From assembly GCF_947501425.1 (NCBI RefSeq), contig NZ_CANMVN010000003.1, positions 62,001 to 126,000 of the forward strand: DNA of 64,000 nt, in the 5' to 3' direction. The position numbers and the translations under genes are program-made. The notes below the pieces were generated by a model, which worked only from the letters and a program-made list of their open reading frames with translations, was not told where the DNA came from and searched no databases. Source of the DNA: an uncultured Psychroserpens sp. (lineage in GTDB: Bacteria > Bacteroidota > Bacteroidia > Flavobacteriales > Flavobacteriaceae). This document shows, piece by piece, positions 7,187 to 16,501 of this stretch (position 1 is the stretch's first letter; the number at the start of each line of letters is the position of its first letter).

Positions 7187-8216
7187 CTTGAACTGTTTTT
7201 CTTAGTCGTGTTCGTCTGTCAAACGCTTGTAGTTGATCGACAACTTTACTTTCTAAAAAGTCGATTACACGTTCTTCAACTTTTATTTTAGACTTATAAA
7301 CTTTATTGATGTAGGTAATTCCACCAGGTGACATCACATTAACTTCAACCAGCTTACCTCCTATAACATCAATACCAACGAAGTACAAACCATCTTTCAC
7401 TAATTTAGGTCCGATTTGTTTACATAATGCTTTTTCAGCTTTAGTCAAGCTGTGTTTTTGAACTGAGCCTCCTGCAGATACATTTGAGCGATGGTCATCA
7501 CTTCCTGGAACACGCTTCATAGCACCAACGGGTTCACCGTTGAGTAATAAAATTCGAACATCGCCTTGATCTGCTCCTTCAATATAATCCTGAAGAATGA
7601 CATAGTTTGATGTGCCATCACCACTTGTAATATAGAAATCTAACAATGAATTGATATTGCTCATAGCCGATTTTTCAATCAGGATAACACCAGATCCTCC
7701 AAAACCATTTAATGGTTTCAATATCATTTTATCAGCCTTAGATTCTTTGATCTGCTGAATAAGATAATTCTTGTTTTTTGATACGTGAGTGTTAGGTATG
7801 ATGTTGCTATGTGCATCTCCAAATGCAGCTGTATATAATTTATTATTTGCCTCTCGCATACCTTGAAGTGAATTGACAATAAATACATCATCTTTTACAG
7901 AATCCAAAAAGTTAAGCATAATTGGATCTAGCGGAGGATTAGCTCTAAAGAAAATCGCATCAAATCCAGCCAGAGGCAGCATTTCCTCACGGAGTTTTGC
8001 TTTATTATAGAACGCTTTGAGTGTTGATGGTACTTTCTCCATCCGTCCAATAACTGTGCAGAATGCATTAGTAACACTATCACGAATTGTTAAGTTTGCA
8101 GGTGTACACATAGCAACGCCATGTCCTCGTTTTACGCATTCTTTGATCAATGCTAAACTAGTATCATTTTCCGGGTCTATATCCTCCCAGGGATACATAA
8201 TAAAACATACATTCAT
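7179..8216 (-). CDS. Glutathione-synthetase-like ATP-grasp ligase
   Basis: This 345-residue ATP-grasp enzyme resembles GshB: ADKMILKPLNGFGGSGVILI (ATP-binding lysine and glycine loop), YVILQDYIEG, DVRILLLNGEP, and the metal-binding VEVNVMSPGG, where GshB has the related NxxSPTG. GshB joins gamma-glutamylcysteine and glycine. No gshA-type gene is in the window, so the acceptor peptide is open. It heads the five-gene operon, with 59 bp separating its start from the end of the symporter gene upstream. The window shows no clear promoter consensus here, so read-through from the symporter is possible. Confidence 0.75.
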   Translation of the reverse strand: MNVCFIMYPWEDIDPENDTSLALIKECVKRGHGVAMCTPANLTIRDSVTNAFCTVIGRMEKVPSTLKAFYNKAKLREEMLPLAGFDAIFFRANPPLDPIMLNFLDSVKDDVFIVNSLQGMREANNKLYTAAFGDAHSNIIPNTHVSKNKNYLIQQIKESKADKMILKPLNGFGGSGVILIEKSAMSNINSLLDFYITSGDGTSNYVILQDYIEGADQGDVRILLLNGEPVGAMKRVPGSDDHRSNVSAGGSVQKHSLTKAEKALCKQIGPKLVKDGLYFVGIDVIGGKLVEVNVMSPGGITYINKVYKSKIKVEERVIDFLESKVVDQLQAFDRRTRLRKTVQDA

Positions 8217-8275
8217 AGTCAGTTATTTTTAGTTGGTCATTTTATAAATTTAAAAAGAATAATCTTTTTTTGAAA

Positions 8276-9601
8276 CTATTTCACTGCCTCGTAATGATCA
8301 TCCCATTCTTTAGGTTTTGGATCATGTAGCTTATCTAACGATTTCGCCACCATCATAGACACTGTCGCATCACCAGTAACATTAACCACAGTTCTACACA
8401 TATCCAAAGGTCTGTCAACAGCAAAAATTAACGCTAGACCTATAGGTAACAATTCAGCTGGAAAACCAATAGACTCCAATACAATTACAAGCATTACCAT
8501 TCCAGCACTTGGTACAGCGGCACTACCAATAGATGCTAATAATGCTGTTGCAATAATCACTAGTTGATTGGTAAAGGTTAGTCCCTCAGGCCATATCACT
8601 TGCATGATAAAAACAGCAGCAATCCCTTGATACAAACTAGTACCATCCATATTAACAGTTGCTCCTACTGGTAACACAAAACCTGAAACCTCTTTATCTA
8701 CACCAATATGTTCTTCCACACGTTCCATAGTTACTGGAAGTGTAGCAGCACTAGAACTTGTTGAAAATGCTAATAATTGCGCTGGAGATATCTTATTTAA
8801 AAACCAAAGAGGTGATTTTTTCGTGAATACCTTCACAAGAATTAAATAGAATCCAATCATCAAGGCTAATCCTGCAACCACGCAGAAAGCGTAATTAAGA
8901 AGTTTTAGTAAAATTTCAGTATCGTCAAAAGCAATAATAACGTTTGCCATCAAAGCAAATACCGCATAAGGCGCAAATAACATGATAAGATCAACCATTT
9001 TCATGACGACCTCATTAAGCGAATCAAAAAATTTGACTAGAGGTTCAGCTTTTTTCTCCGGAATAAGCAATAGACAGATTCCAACAAATAAAGCAAAGAA
9101 AATAACCTGAAGCATTTTAGCTTCTGCGAAAGAGTTAAAAATGTTACTAGGAAAAATATCAACCAATGCTTGTAAAGGTCCAGCATCTTTAGTAGCGGAT
9201 GCTTTTTCTAATTTATCAATTACTCCTGCGTCATTTTCATATTTCATTTTAATTTTTGCAATGGTATCTTCAGACATACCTGCACCAGGTTTTACTGTAT
9301 TTACTATAGACAACCCAATAATAATGGCTACGAGTGTTGTCCCAATATATATGATTATGGTTCGTAATCCCATAGATTTAATCTTGGAAATATCCTTCAG
9401 ATCTGAGATTCCTTTTATTAATGAAGCCAATATCAATGGGATTGCGATTAACTTCAATAGGTTAATAAAAATGGTCCCAAAAGGCGATATCCAATCGGTC
9501 ACAAATCCTTTTCCTCCATCTACAGTATTCATTATAAATCCGAAGATGATACCTAAAATCATTCCTATAATAATTTTCCAATGCAATGGTATTTTTTTCA
9601 T
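8276..9601 (-). CDS. Dicarboxylate/amino acid:cation symporter (DAACS/SLC1 family)
   Basis: This 441-residue integral membrane protein shows two signature elements: the serine-rich re-entrant loop in FSTSSSAATLPVTMERV and NMDGTSLYQ in TM7, which bind substrate and Na+. The last core motif is VDRPLDMCRTVVNVTGD. These residues place it among the GltP/DctA proton- or sodium-coupled glutamate, aspartate or C4-dicarboxylate carriers. The conserved Asp-Met-Cys-Arg-Thr stretch supports amino-acid or dicarboxylate specificity, which cannot be settled by eye. It lies between aroC upstream and the ATP-grasp operon downstream, all on the minus strand. Confidence 0.92.
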   Translation of the reverse strand: MKKIPLHWKIIIGMILGIIFGFIMNTVDGGKGFVTDWISPFGTIFINLLKLIAIPLILASLIKGISDLKDISKIKSMGLRTIIIYIGTTLVAIIIGLSIVNTVKPGAGMSEDTIAKIKMKYENDAGVIDKLEKASATKDAGPLQALVDIFPSNIFNSFAEAKMLQVIFFALFVGICLLLIPEKKAEPLVKFFDSLNEVVMKMVDLIMLFAPYAVFALMANVIIAFDDTEILLKLLNYAFCVVAGLALMIGFYLILVKVFTKKSPLWFLNKISPAQLLAFSTSSSAATLPVTMERVEEHIGVDKEVSGFVLPVGATVNMDGTSLYQGIAAVFIMQVIWPEGLTFTNQLVIIATALLASIGSAAVPSAGMVMLVIVLESIGFPAELLPIGLALIFAVDRPLDMCRTVVNVTGDATVSMMVAKSLDKLHDPKPKEWDDHYEAVK

Positions 9602-9637
9602 ATATCTAGTGAAATTAAAGTCTAATATTTATGGAGT

Positions 9638-10699
9638 CTATTTATACATTTTGTTCAGCAAATAAAAATCAGCCAAAACCAGAGCAGCCATAGCTTCCAC
9701 AATTGGTATAGCTCTGGGTACTACACAAGGATCATGTCTTCCTTTGCCTTGCATTTCTACAATATCACCCGATGTATTTAAAGCATCTTGTTTTTGAATA
9801 ATAGTAGCTACTGGTTTGAATGCTACCCGAAAGTAAATGTCCATCCCGTTGCTGATTCCGCCTTGAATTCCTCCAGATAAATTAGTTTTAGTAGTTCCAT
9901 CTTCATTGAACAAATCGTTATGCTCACTTCCTTTCATACGAGCACCACAAAACCCACTTCCATATTCAAAGCCTTTAACTGCATTTATGGATAACATTGC
10001 TTTACCGAGTTCGGCATGTAACTTATCAAAAACGGGTTCTCCTAATCCTACAGGTACATTTTGCAGGACACAAGTAATCGTACCTCCAATAGTATTTCCT
10101 TCTTTTCTAATGTCCTTAATTTTGGAAATCATTTGGTCTGCTGTGGCTTTATCAGGACAACGCACATCATTACTTTCGGTTTTAGAAAAGTCTAGGTCCT
10201 GATATGGTTTTTCTAAAAAAATCTCACCTACCGATGATGTATAAGCATTTATGTTAACAGTATGTAGCAATTGTTTTGCAATGGCTCCAGCCACCACTCT
10301 ACATGCAGTCTCTCTGGCAGAACTTCGGCCTCCTCCTCTGTAGTCACGAACTCCATATTTTTTTTCGTAGGTATAATCTGCATGGCTAGGTCTGTACACA
10401 TCTTTGATGTGTGAATAATCTTTTGATTTTTGATTCGTGTTTTTAATAACGAATCCGATAGGCGTTCCTGTGGTTTTACCTTCAAAAATTCCTGATAAAA
10501 ATTCAACACTATCAGGTTCTTTGCGTTGTGTTACTATTGCCGACTGACCAGGTTTGCGACGATTCATTTCATTTTGAATGGCTTCAAAATCTAATTCTAA
10601 TCCTGCAGGACAACCATCAATAATTCCACCTATTGCTATACCGTGAGATTCACCAAATGTGGTGAGTTTAAAAATTTTTCCGAAGGAATTTCCTGCCAT
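9638..10699 (-). CDS. aroC: Chorismate synthase
   Basis: This enzyme converts 5-enolpyruvylshikimate-3-phosphate to chorismate with reduced FMN, the last step of the common aromatic pathway. The 353-residue protein starts [10 protein letters not shown] and carries GESHG near residue 17, [26 protein letters not shown] and the late [13 protein letters not shown]. Length and motifs are complete. An upstream in-frame ATG at 10789 would add 30 hydrophobic, Tyr-rich residues not found in the family, so 10699 is the start. It is divergent from the LpxH-like gene. Confidence 0.97.
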   Translation of the reverse strand: MAGNSFGKIFKLTTFGESHGIAIGGIIDGCPAGLELDFEAIQNEMNRRKPGQSAIVTQRKEPDSVEFLSGIFEGKTTGTPIGFVIKNTNQKSKDYSHIKDVYRPSHADYTYEKKYGVRDYRGGGRSSARETACRVVAGAIAKQLLHTVNINAYTSSVGEIFLEKPYQDLDFSKTESNDVRCPDKATADQMISKIKDIRKEGNTIGGTITCVLQNVPVGLGEPVFDKLHAELGKAMLSINAVKGFEYGSGFCGARMKGSEHNDLFNEDGTTKTNLSGGIQGGISNGMDIYFRVAFKPVATIIQKQDALNTSGDIVEMQGKGRHDPCVVPRAIPIVEAMAALVLADFYLLNKMYK

Positions 10700-10870
10700 G
10701 TATTCAGATTTTACGCTAATGTACTTGTAAAAATAGAGAAACAAAAACAGAATCCCATAAAGCATCGCATTTCCGCAGTAAAAACGCATAACAATTGCTT
10801 AACAATTTGCTGATTGTTTGTTAATTAGCTCAGTTACTTTTTTCAATAACATATTATTTTCTTTGCACTA

Positions 10871-10878
10871 TAAATTTG
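10871..10878 (+). promoter_or_regulatory. TAAATTTG -7 box
   Basis: TAAATTTG fits the Bacteroidota TAnnTTTG consensus 10 bp before the TTG start of the LpxH-like gene. A nearby AACAAT/ATTGTT inverted repeat (10801-10806 and 10813-10818) lies between the divergent aroC and LpxH-like genes. Confidence 0.45.
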
Positions 10879-10888
10879 ATTATAGCCA

Positions 10889-11746
10889 TTGAAAACAAAG
10901 CGAAAAGTAGAAATTGCTGTCATTTCGGATGTCCATCTTGGTACTTATGGGTGTCACGCTAAAGAACTTCTGACTTACCTCAATAGCATTGAGCCTAAGA
11001 CACTTGTTCTAAATGGTGATATTATAGATATTTGGCAATTCAAAAAACGTTATTTTCCAAAATCACATCTCAGCGTTATAAAAAAGGTCATGGATATGGC
11101 TGCAAATGGCGTTGAAGTCATTTATATCACAGGGAATCACGATGAAATGTTAAGAAAATTTAGCGATACTACTATTGGTAACATTTCCATTGTGGATAAA
11201 TTAGTATTACAACTTGATGGCAAAAAAGCATGGTTTTTTCATGGTGATGTCTTCGATGCGTCAATCCAGAATGCTAAATGGCTTGCTAAATTAGGTGGAT
11301 ATGGTTACGACCTGCTTATTCTACTAAACCGACTGATTAACTGGTATTTACTCAAAATCGGAAAAGAACGATATTCGTTGTCAAAGACCATAAAAAATAG
11401 TGTAAAAGGTGCTATCAAATATATAAGTGATTTTGAAAAAGTAGCTTCAGAATTAGCTATAGAGAATCAATATGATTACGTCATCTGCGGTCACATCCAT
11501 CAACCAAAAATGCAGATTATTGAAACTAAACTTGGACAAACAACCTATCTAAATTCTGGAGACTGGGTAGAAAATTTCACAGCTCTAGAATACCAATTCA
11601 AACGTTGGAAAATATACAATTACAATACAGATAAACTAAGAGCATTCTACGCTGATAGGGAGATTAAAGATATGGATGTTAAAGATCTAATTGCTGCAAT
11701 TACTGTGGTGGAACAAAAAAATAAAAAATCAAAAGATTCAGACTAA
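10889..11746 (+). CDS. UDP-2,3-diacylglucosamine diphosphatase-like metallophosphatase (LpxH-type)
   Basis: This 285-residue calcineurin-like phosphoesterase has the full metal set: ISDVHLG, NGDIIDIW, TGNHDEM, HGDVFD and CGHIHQP. LpxH-type enzymes remove UMP from UDP-diacylglucosamine in lipid A synthesis at the inner face of the membrane. The Bacteroidota branch has this spacing, with a helical insert (residues about 130-170). The start is a TTG at 10889, giving MKTKRKVEIAVISDVHLG. No closer ATG exists before the first motif. It converges on the FAD/Fe-S gene with a 9-bp overlap. Confidence 0.85.
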   Translation: MKTKRKVEIAVISDVHLGTYGCHAKELLTYLNSIEPKTLVLNGDIIDIWQFKKRYFPKSHLSVIKKVMDMAANGVEVIYITGNHDEMLRKFSDTTIGNISIVDKLVLQLDGKKAWFFHGDVFDASIQNAKWLAKLGGYGYDLLILLNRLINWYLLKIGKERYSLSKTIKNSVKGAIKYISDFEKVASELAIENQYDYVICGHIHQPKMQIIETKLGQTTYLNSGDWVENFTALEYQFKRWKIYNYNTDKLRAFYADREIKDMDVKDLIAAITVVEQKNKKSKDSD

Positions 11747-14659
11747 AGCCTGACGTAAAACACTAACAGGATGAAGCGCCTCGCGCTGAGTTCCATCTTT
11801 TATTTGGTGCCTGCAGCTTGTACCATTCGCTGCAATTATAACATCCTGTCCTGCTCGTCTAACTGCTGGAAAAAGTGTCTGCTCTCCTATTTCCATACTA
11901 ACTTTATAATGTTCTTTTTCATAACCAAAACTACCAGCCATTCCGCAGCAACCACTAGGGATTAGAGTGACTTTATAATTTTTAGGCAAACTTAATACAG
12001 TAAAACTTGACAACTGATTAGCAATCGCTTTCTGATGACAATGACCATGAAACTTAATAGTCTTCTCTGCTGTTGTAAATTGTTCTGATTTGATATTGCC
12101 AAGTTTTATTTCCTCTTCAATGAATTCTTCTATCAGATACGTGTGCTTTGCAATTTTTTCTGCTGAAGTTCTATCATCAGCCAATCTTAAATATTCATCT
12201 TTAAACGTATAAATAGCCGAAGGTTCTAAACCAACAAGTGGAGTGACCTCTGAAATGACATGTTTAAACACAGATACATTTTCGTTGGCAAGTCTTTTGG
12301 CTTCTTCTAATAATCCTTTTGATAAAAACGATCGGCCAGATTCTGAGTGACCAATTATATTGACCTTGTAATTTAAAGCGCCTAAAAGTTCAATAGCATC
12401 TTGTCCTATACGTGTATCTAAATAATTAGTAAACTCGTCATTAAAGAAAAATACTTCTTTTATGAAATTATTTTTATCACCTTTATTTTTAGAGTTTTGA
12501 AATATCTTATCTAAACTTTTACTTGAAATTAAAGGCAAGTGTCTTTTTTGAGCTATTCCAAAGGATTTCTTTAGAATTGAAGATGTAATTTTATTAGTAA
12601 ACACAAAATTAGTAAGCCCTGGAATTTCACTTCCAAACGCATTCAAACGGTTATTATATGCAAATAATTTAGTCCGCCAACTTACACCGTTTTCTTTCTG
12701 ATATTGATACTGAAACTCTGCTTTCAAGCTAGCAACATCAACACTACTCGGACACTCACTAACACAAGCTTTACAACTTAAACACAAATCAAAAACCTCC
12801 TTTAGTTCCCTGTGGTCAAACCGATTAGCTTTTTCAGAATGCGTTAAAAACTCACGTAAAGCGTTAGCTCTGGCTCTTGTGGTGTCTTTTTCGTTTCTTG
12901 TAGCGCGATAACTCGGACACATGGTCCCGCCAAATTCAGGCAACTTTCTGCAGTCTCCTGATCCATTGCACTTCTCAGCTTCCCTTAATATTCCCAGCGA
13001 CTCTGAAAAATCGAGAACTGTTTCTATATCTGGCTCTAAGCGATCAGGTTCATAACGTAATGATTCATCCATAGGAAACGCATTTACTATTTTCCCTGGA
13101 TTAAATATATTTTGCGGATCAAAAGCTGTTTTAATACGTCTTAATATCTCATAATTCTCATCACCTATCATCAATGGAATAAACTCAGCTCGTACAATTC
13201 CATCTCCATGTTCTCCACTCATAGACCCATTGTAACGCTTCACTAAATGCGCTACATCTGTAGTTATTTTCCGAAATAAAACTACATCAGCTTTCTTTTT
13301 AAGATTTAGTATTGGTCGCAAATGTAACTCTCCAGCTCCAGCATGCGCATAATATACAGGCTTTTGACCATAGCCCTCCATAAGTTTTGAAAACGCCTTG
13401 ATATAACTTGATAAATCTTCAATAGCTACAGCTGTATCCTCAATACATGCTACAGTTTTTTTATCTCCAACAATAGTTCCCAATAACCCCAATCCAGCCT
13501 TTCTTAGATCATTAGCTTTATTGATCTCATTTCCTTCAAGTATCGGATTAGCATAACTAAGTCCCGATGACTGCAAATCAGCAATTAAGGCATGAGTTAT
13601 ATCAGCTAATTCTTTTGTGTCATCAGACCGCAGTTCGCACATTAAAATAGCTTCCGGATCACCTTCAATAAAAGCTCTGTTATTTTCTTGTGTTTTATTA
13701 TGTTTCGTTAGATCCAGAATGGTCTTATCCATCATTTCACAAGCATACAAATTATGCTGCATAGCCAAAGTAACAGCCTCTAAACAAGTATCTATTGATT
13801 TGAAATGCGCAGCCACCATAATACACTCTGATGGAGGAAGCTGGTCTAATTGCAATGTAACTTGTGTAGTAAATGCTAATGTTCCTTCACTACCAGCTAA
13901 AAGCTTACACATATTAAACCCTTCTTTTGCTTCGGAAAACACCTCAGTATTTACCAACTCATCAATAGCATACCCTGTATTTCTACGGTGAATTTTAGGC
14001 ATAGGGAATTGCGATCTTATCCGATCCTGAACTTCAGCAGGCGATAATTCATTTGCTATAGTTTGATATAAGCTTCCTTCTAAAGTTTTAAGCTTGGTTT
14101 TTTTCTGAAAATCCTCAGAAGACAAGGCATTAAATACCACTTCACTTCCATCGCTTAAGATAGCATGCAGTTCCAATACTTTATCGCGAGTCACGCCATA
14201 TTGTATAGAGGTTGTTCCAGAAGAGTTATTTCCTACCATTCCTCCAATCATACAACGATTAGATGTAGATGTATTAGGCCCAAAGAAAAGTCCGAAAGGT
14301 TTTAAATAACTATTCAACTCATCTCTAACCACACCAGGTTGCACAGTAACTGTTTGCTGTTTTTTATTAACATCTATAATTCTGTTGAAGTATTTAGAAA
14401 CATCAACTACAATACCTTTACCAACGCATTGACCAGCAAGCGAAGTCCCTGCCGTTCTGGGAATCAATGAAGTTTTGTAAGTCTTAGCGAATTCAATGAG
14501 AAGCTTTAGATCTTTATTGTTTTTAGGAAGCGCTACAGCTAATGGAAGCATCCTGTAAACTGAAGCATCTGTAGCGTAAAGTGTTCGCATTAACTCATCA
14601 AAAAAAAGCTCTCCTTCTAACTGAGAGGCTAAAGATTTTAAATATGAAATGCTAATCAT
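11738..14659 (-). CDS. Fused FAD-linked oxidase and Fe-S oxidoreductase (D-lactate dehydrogenase-like, YdiJ-type)
   Basis: This 973-residue fusion protein has an N-terminal FAD_binding_4 domain (PRTAGTSLAGQCVGKGIVV), an FAD oxidase C-terminal domain to about residue 520 (SGEHGDGIVRAEFI), a ferredoxin-like part with GSGDCRKLPEFGGTMCPSY and CLSCKACVSECP, and CCG-type motifs near the end (GHCHQKA, GCCGMAGSFGYEKEHY). Such proteins oxidise D-lactate, D-2-hydroxyglutarate or a similar 2-hydroxyacid and pass electrons through Fe-S clusters to the quinone pool. The fusion is common in marine Bacteroidota. The substrate cannot be fixed from sequence alone. It is a single-gene unit, convergent with the LpxH-like gene. 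Confidence 0.88.
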   Translation of the reverse strand: MISISYLKSLASQLEGELFFDELMRTLYATDASVYRMLPLAVALPKNNKDLKLLIEFAKTYKTSLIPRTAGTSLAGQCVGKGIVVDVSKYFNRIIDVNKKQQTVTVQPGVVRDELNSYLKPFGLFFGPNTSTSNRCMIGGMVGNNSSGTTSIQYGVTRDKVLELHAILSDGSEVVFNALSSEDFQKKTKLKTLEGSLYQTIANELSPAEVQDRIRSQFPMPKIHRRNTGYAIDELVNTEVFSEAKEGFNMCKLLAGSEGTLAFTTQVTLQLDQLPPSECIMVAAHFKSIDTCLEAVTLAMQHNLYACEMMDKTILDLTKHNKTQENNRAFIEGDPEAILMCELRSDDTKELADITHALIADLQSSGLSYANPILEGNEINKANDLRKAGLGLLGTIVGDKKTVACIEDTAVAIEDLSSYIKAFSKLMEGYGQKPVYYAHAGAGELHLRPILNLKKKADVVLFRKITTDVAHLVKRYNGSMSGEHGDGIVRAEFIPLMIGDENYEILRRIKTAFDPQNIFNPGKIVNAFPMDESLRYEPDRLEPDIETVLDFSESLGILREAEKCNGSGDCRKLPEFGGTMCPSYRATRNEKDTTRARANALREFLTHSEKANRFDHRELKEVFDLCLSCKACVSECPSSVDVASLKAEFQYQYQKENGVSWRTKLFAYNNRLNAFGSEIPGLTNFVFTNKITSSILKKSFGIAQKRHLPLISSKSLDKIFQNSKNKGDKNNFIKEVFFFNDEFTNYLDTRIGQDAIELLGALNYKVNIIGHSESGRSFLSKGLLEEAKRLANENVSVFKHVISEVTPLVGLEPSAIYTFKDEYLRLADDRTSAEKIAKHTYLIEEFIEEEIKLGNIKSEQFTTAEKTIKFHGHCHQKAIANQLSSFTVLSLPKNYKVTLIPSGCCGMAGSFGYEKEHYKVSMEIGEQTLFPAVRRAGQDVIIAANGTSCRHQIKDGTQREALHPVSVLRQALV

Positions 14660-14813
14660 GTATTATGGATAAGTCTGTTCATAAAACTAAAAAGAAATTT
14701 AATAAAACATCTTTTTTGGCGTTATTTTTGTAAAGTTAATCCGAAATAGAAATATAAATCCTTTTCAGGATTGTTTTTCTAAATTAATTAATGACAACAA
14801 AAACTTAAATTTT

Positions 14814-15296
14814 ATGAAAAAATTATTTTTAGTAGCATTAGCCTTTATTGGCTTTTCAACAGTTTATGCGCAAGACATTTCAGACAATGCAATTGGGATT
14901 AGATTAGGCGATAGCGACGGATTTGGAGCTGAGATCTCCTATCAGAGAGCTCTTGGAGACAATAACCGATTAGAACTAGATCTTGGCTTGAGAAGCGGAA
15001 ATAATTACGATGGCTTTAAACTAACTGGAATCTACCAATGGGTATGGAATATTGACGGAGGATTCAACTGGTATGCTGGTGCTGGTGGTGGTGTTGGATC
15101 ATACAGTTTTGATAATGTACCACAAGGTGTTGATGACAGCGAGACTTTTTTATTTGTAGCAGGCGATATAGGAATAGAATATAATTTTGATATTCCGCTA
15201 CAACTATCTTTAGATGCAAGACCTGAACTTGGTTTTGGCGATTTTAGAGATGATCTGGATTTCGATATTGCCTTAGGTATCAGATACCAGTTTTAA
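14814..15296 (+). CDS. Small outer-membrane beta-barrel-like protein
   Basis: This 160-residue protein has a signal peptide ending VYAQ (cleavage near residue 20) and alternating aromatic/glycine strands (GFKLTGIYQWVWNIDGGFNW, YAGAGGGVGSYSF). It ends in IRYQF, and a terminal Phe is usual for outer-membrane barrels. Its size fits an eight-stranded OmpX/OmpW-like barrel. The function is unknown. It stands alone, upstream of a strong terminator, with no close partner genes. Confidence 0.75.
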   Translation: MKKLFLVALAFIGFSTVYAQDISDNAIGIRLGDSDGFGAEISYQRALGDNNRLELDLGLRSGNNYDGFKLTGIYQWVWNIDGGFNWYAGAGGGVGSYSFDNVPQGVDDSETFLFVAGDIGIEYNFDIPLQLSLDARPELGFGDFRDDLDFDIALGIRYQF

Positions 15297-15310
15297 AAAA
15301 CAGCATTCAT

Positions 15311-15344
15311 AAAAAAAGCCACTTCATTAGAAGTGGCTTTTTTT
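15311..15344. terminator. Bidirectional intrinsic terminator
   Basis: AAAAAAAGCCACTTC pairs with GAAGTGGCTTTTTTT around an ATTA loop. It has a T tract on both strands, so it serves both the barrel gene (plus) and the DinB gene (minus). Confidence 0.92.
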
Positions 15345-15349
15345 ATACA

Positions 15350-15865
15350 TCATAAGTAACGCTCCTTAATAACTTCACAGTGATGATTCTCATGACCTAT
15401 TGTTATAAATGCAACAGCTCTCGGCGACAAACTACTATTACTAGCTGTGCCAATTTGTCTTAACATCTCATCAGACATACTCTCAAACAAAATAATACTT
15501 GCTAATCTTACCGCTTTGTATTCATTCATCAAACTATACATTGAACGGTTATTAGCTTCACATGTCACCACATACTCATCCTGATCATATCCAGGAAACA
15601 ACGTCTTATCCTTTCTAGCTATGCAAAGTGCGCGATAGGTAAAAATACGCTCAGTATCAATTAAATGTTGAATGATCTCTTTTACGGTCCACTTTCCTTC
15701 CTCGTATCGATATTCTAATTTATCTTCTGGTATTGATTCTAAAAATGCAATGGTAGTATCTCCATTTTCCTTTAAACCTTCATTAATGGTCAAAGAGCCT
15801 GCTTTTTGAATATAGGTCTGATAGTATGGATTAAATTCATTATTTGACAAATCATCTTTAGTCAT
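15350..15865 (-). CDS. DinB-family protein
   Basis: This 171-residue four-helix bundle of the DinB/YfiT superfamily has metal-binding histidines expected in the helices: KEIIQHLIDTERIFTYRALC contains the first, and FITIGHENHHCEVIKERYL the C-terminal pair. DinB proteins are thiol-dependent transferases or hydrolases of unknown substrate in most species. The ATG at 15865 was chosen. The longer frame to 15907 adds a hydrophobic stretch that overlaps the Lrp terminator. It lies directly downstream of the Lrp gene, on the same strand but after a terminator hairpin. Confidence 0.85.
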   Translation of the reverse strand: MTKDDLSNNEFNPYYQTYIQKAGSLTINEGLKENGDTTIAFLESIPEDKLEYRYEEGKWTVKEIIQHLIDTERIFTYRALCIARKDKTLFPGYDQDEYVVTCEANNRSMYSLMNEYKAVRLASIILFESMSDEMLRQIGTASNSSLSPRAVAFITIGHENHHCEVIKERYL

Positions 15866-15889
15866 AGCGAAAAATTTGATTAAAATTAA

Positions 15890-15925
15890 CAAAAAACCCT
15901 TCATCAATTATCTCGACAAAGGGTT
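15890..15925 (-). terminator. Intrinsic terminator of the Lrp gene
   Basis: On the minus strand AACCCTT (15925-15919) pairs with AAGGGTT (15901-15895), followed by a run of T. It lies between the Lrp stop (15948) and the DinB start (15865). Confidence 0.65.
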
Positions 15926-15947
15926 GATCTTATAAATGTTAAAATAG

Positions 15948-16427
15948 TTATAGTTCATTAAATATAGTATGCATCAAGCGCTTTTTATCATTGATGCTTT
16001 CCTCTAGGCTAATCATAGTCTCTGTTCGGTAAATACCTTCAATGTCGTCTAGCATAAATATAATATCCTTAGCATGTGAGGTGTTCTTAGCCCTTACCTT
16101 GCAAAAGATATTAAACTTACCAGTAGTTATGTGCGCTACAGTAACATAAGGAATCTGAGCAATACGCTCTAACACAAACTTAGTTTGCGATGTGTTATTT
16201 AAAAACACACCAACGTATGCAATAAAAGAATATCCCAGCTTTATGTAATCTAAAGTTAGAGAAGAACCACGAATAATACCAGCTTCTTCCATTTTCTTAA
16301 CTCTGACATGTACAGTTCCTGCAGAAATCACAAGTTTTTTTGCAATATCCGTAAACGGGATTCTCGTATTATCGATCAACATGTCTAATATTTGGTGATC
16401 AATTTCGTCTAATTTGAATTTAGCCAT
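15948..16427 (-). CDS. Lrp/AsnC-family transcriptional regulator
   Basis: This 159-residue protein has an N-terminal HTH (LDEIDHQILDMLIDNTRIPF, TDIAKKLVISAGTVHVRVKK) and a C-terminal RAM (ligand-binding) domain (AYVGVFLNNTSQTKF, VAHITTGKFNIFCKVRAKNT). Family members form octamers and respond to amino acids such as leucine or lysine. A near-perfect 22-bp palindrome sits just upstream of its promoter, which suggests autoregulation. It is divergent from nothing: the M14 peptidase gene upstream runs in the same direction, ending 75 bp before it. Confidence 0.92.
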   Translation of the reverse strand: MAKFKLDEIDHQILDMLIDNTRIPFTDIAKKLVISAGTVHVRVKKMEEAGIIRGSSLTLDYIKLGYSFIAYVGVFLNNTSQTKFVLERIAQIPYVTVAHITTGKFNIFCKVRAKNTSHAKDIIFMLDDIEGIYRTETMISLEESINDKKRLMHTIFNEL

Positions 16428-16452
16428 TTTTCAGTTTTTCATAAATTAATTA

Positions 16453-16460
16453 CAAAAATA
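16453..16460 (-). promoter_or_regulatory. -7 box of the Lrp gene
   Basis: On the minus strand TATTTTTG (16460 to 16453) matches TAnnTTTG and lies 25 bp before the Lrp ATG. Confidence 0.5.
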
Positions 16461-16462
16461 AC

Positions 16463-16484
16463 GCATTTTCTTTAAAGATAATGC
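16463..16484. promoter_or_regulatory. 22-bp near-perfect palindrome, likely Lrp operator
   Basis: GCATTTTCTTTAAAGATAATGC is self-complementary at 10 of 11 base pairs. It lies right upstream of the -7 box of the Lrp/AsnC gene, at the -33 position, where a bound regulator would block RNA polymerase. It also falls 3' of the M14 gene. Confidence 0.55.
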
Positions 16485-16501
16485 ACAAAAAAAAGACTTT
16501 T

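Noticed and set aside
10699-10789. Longer N-terminus for chorismate synthase
   Set aside because: The 30 extra residues are hydrophobic and Tyr-rich, unlike any part of the family, and lie in the divergent promoter region.
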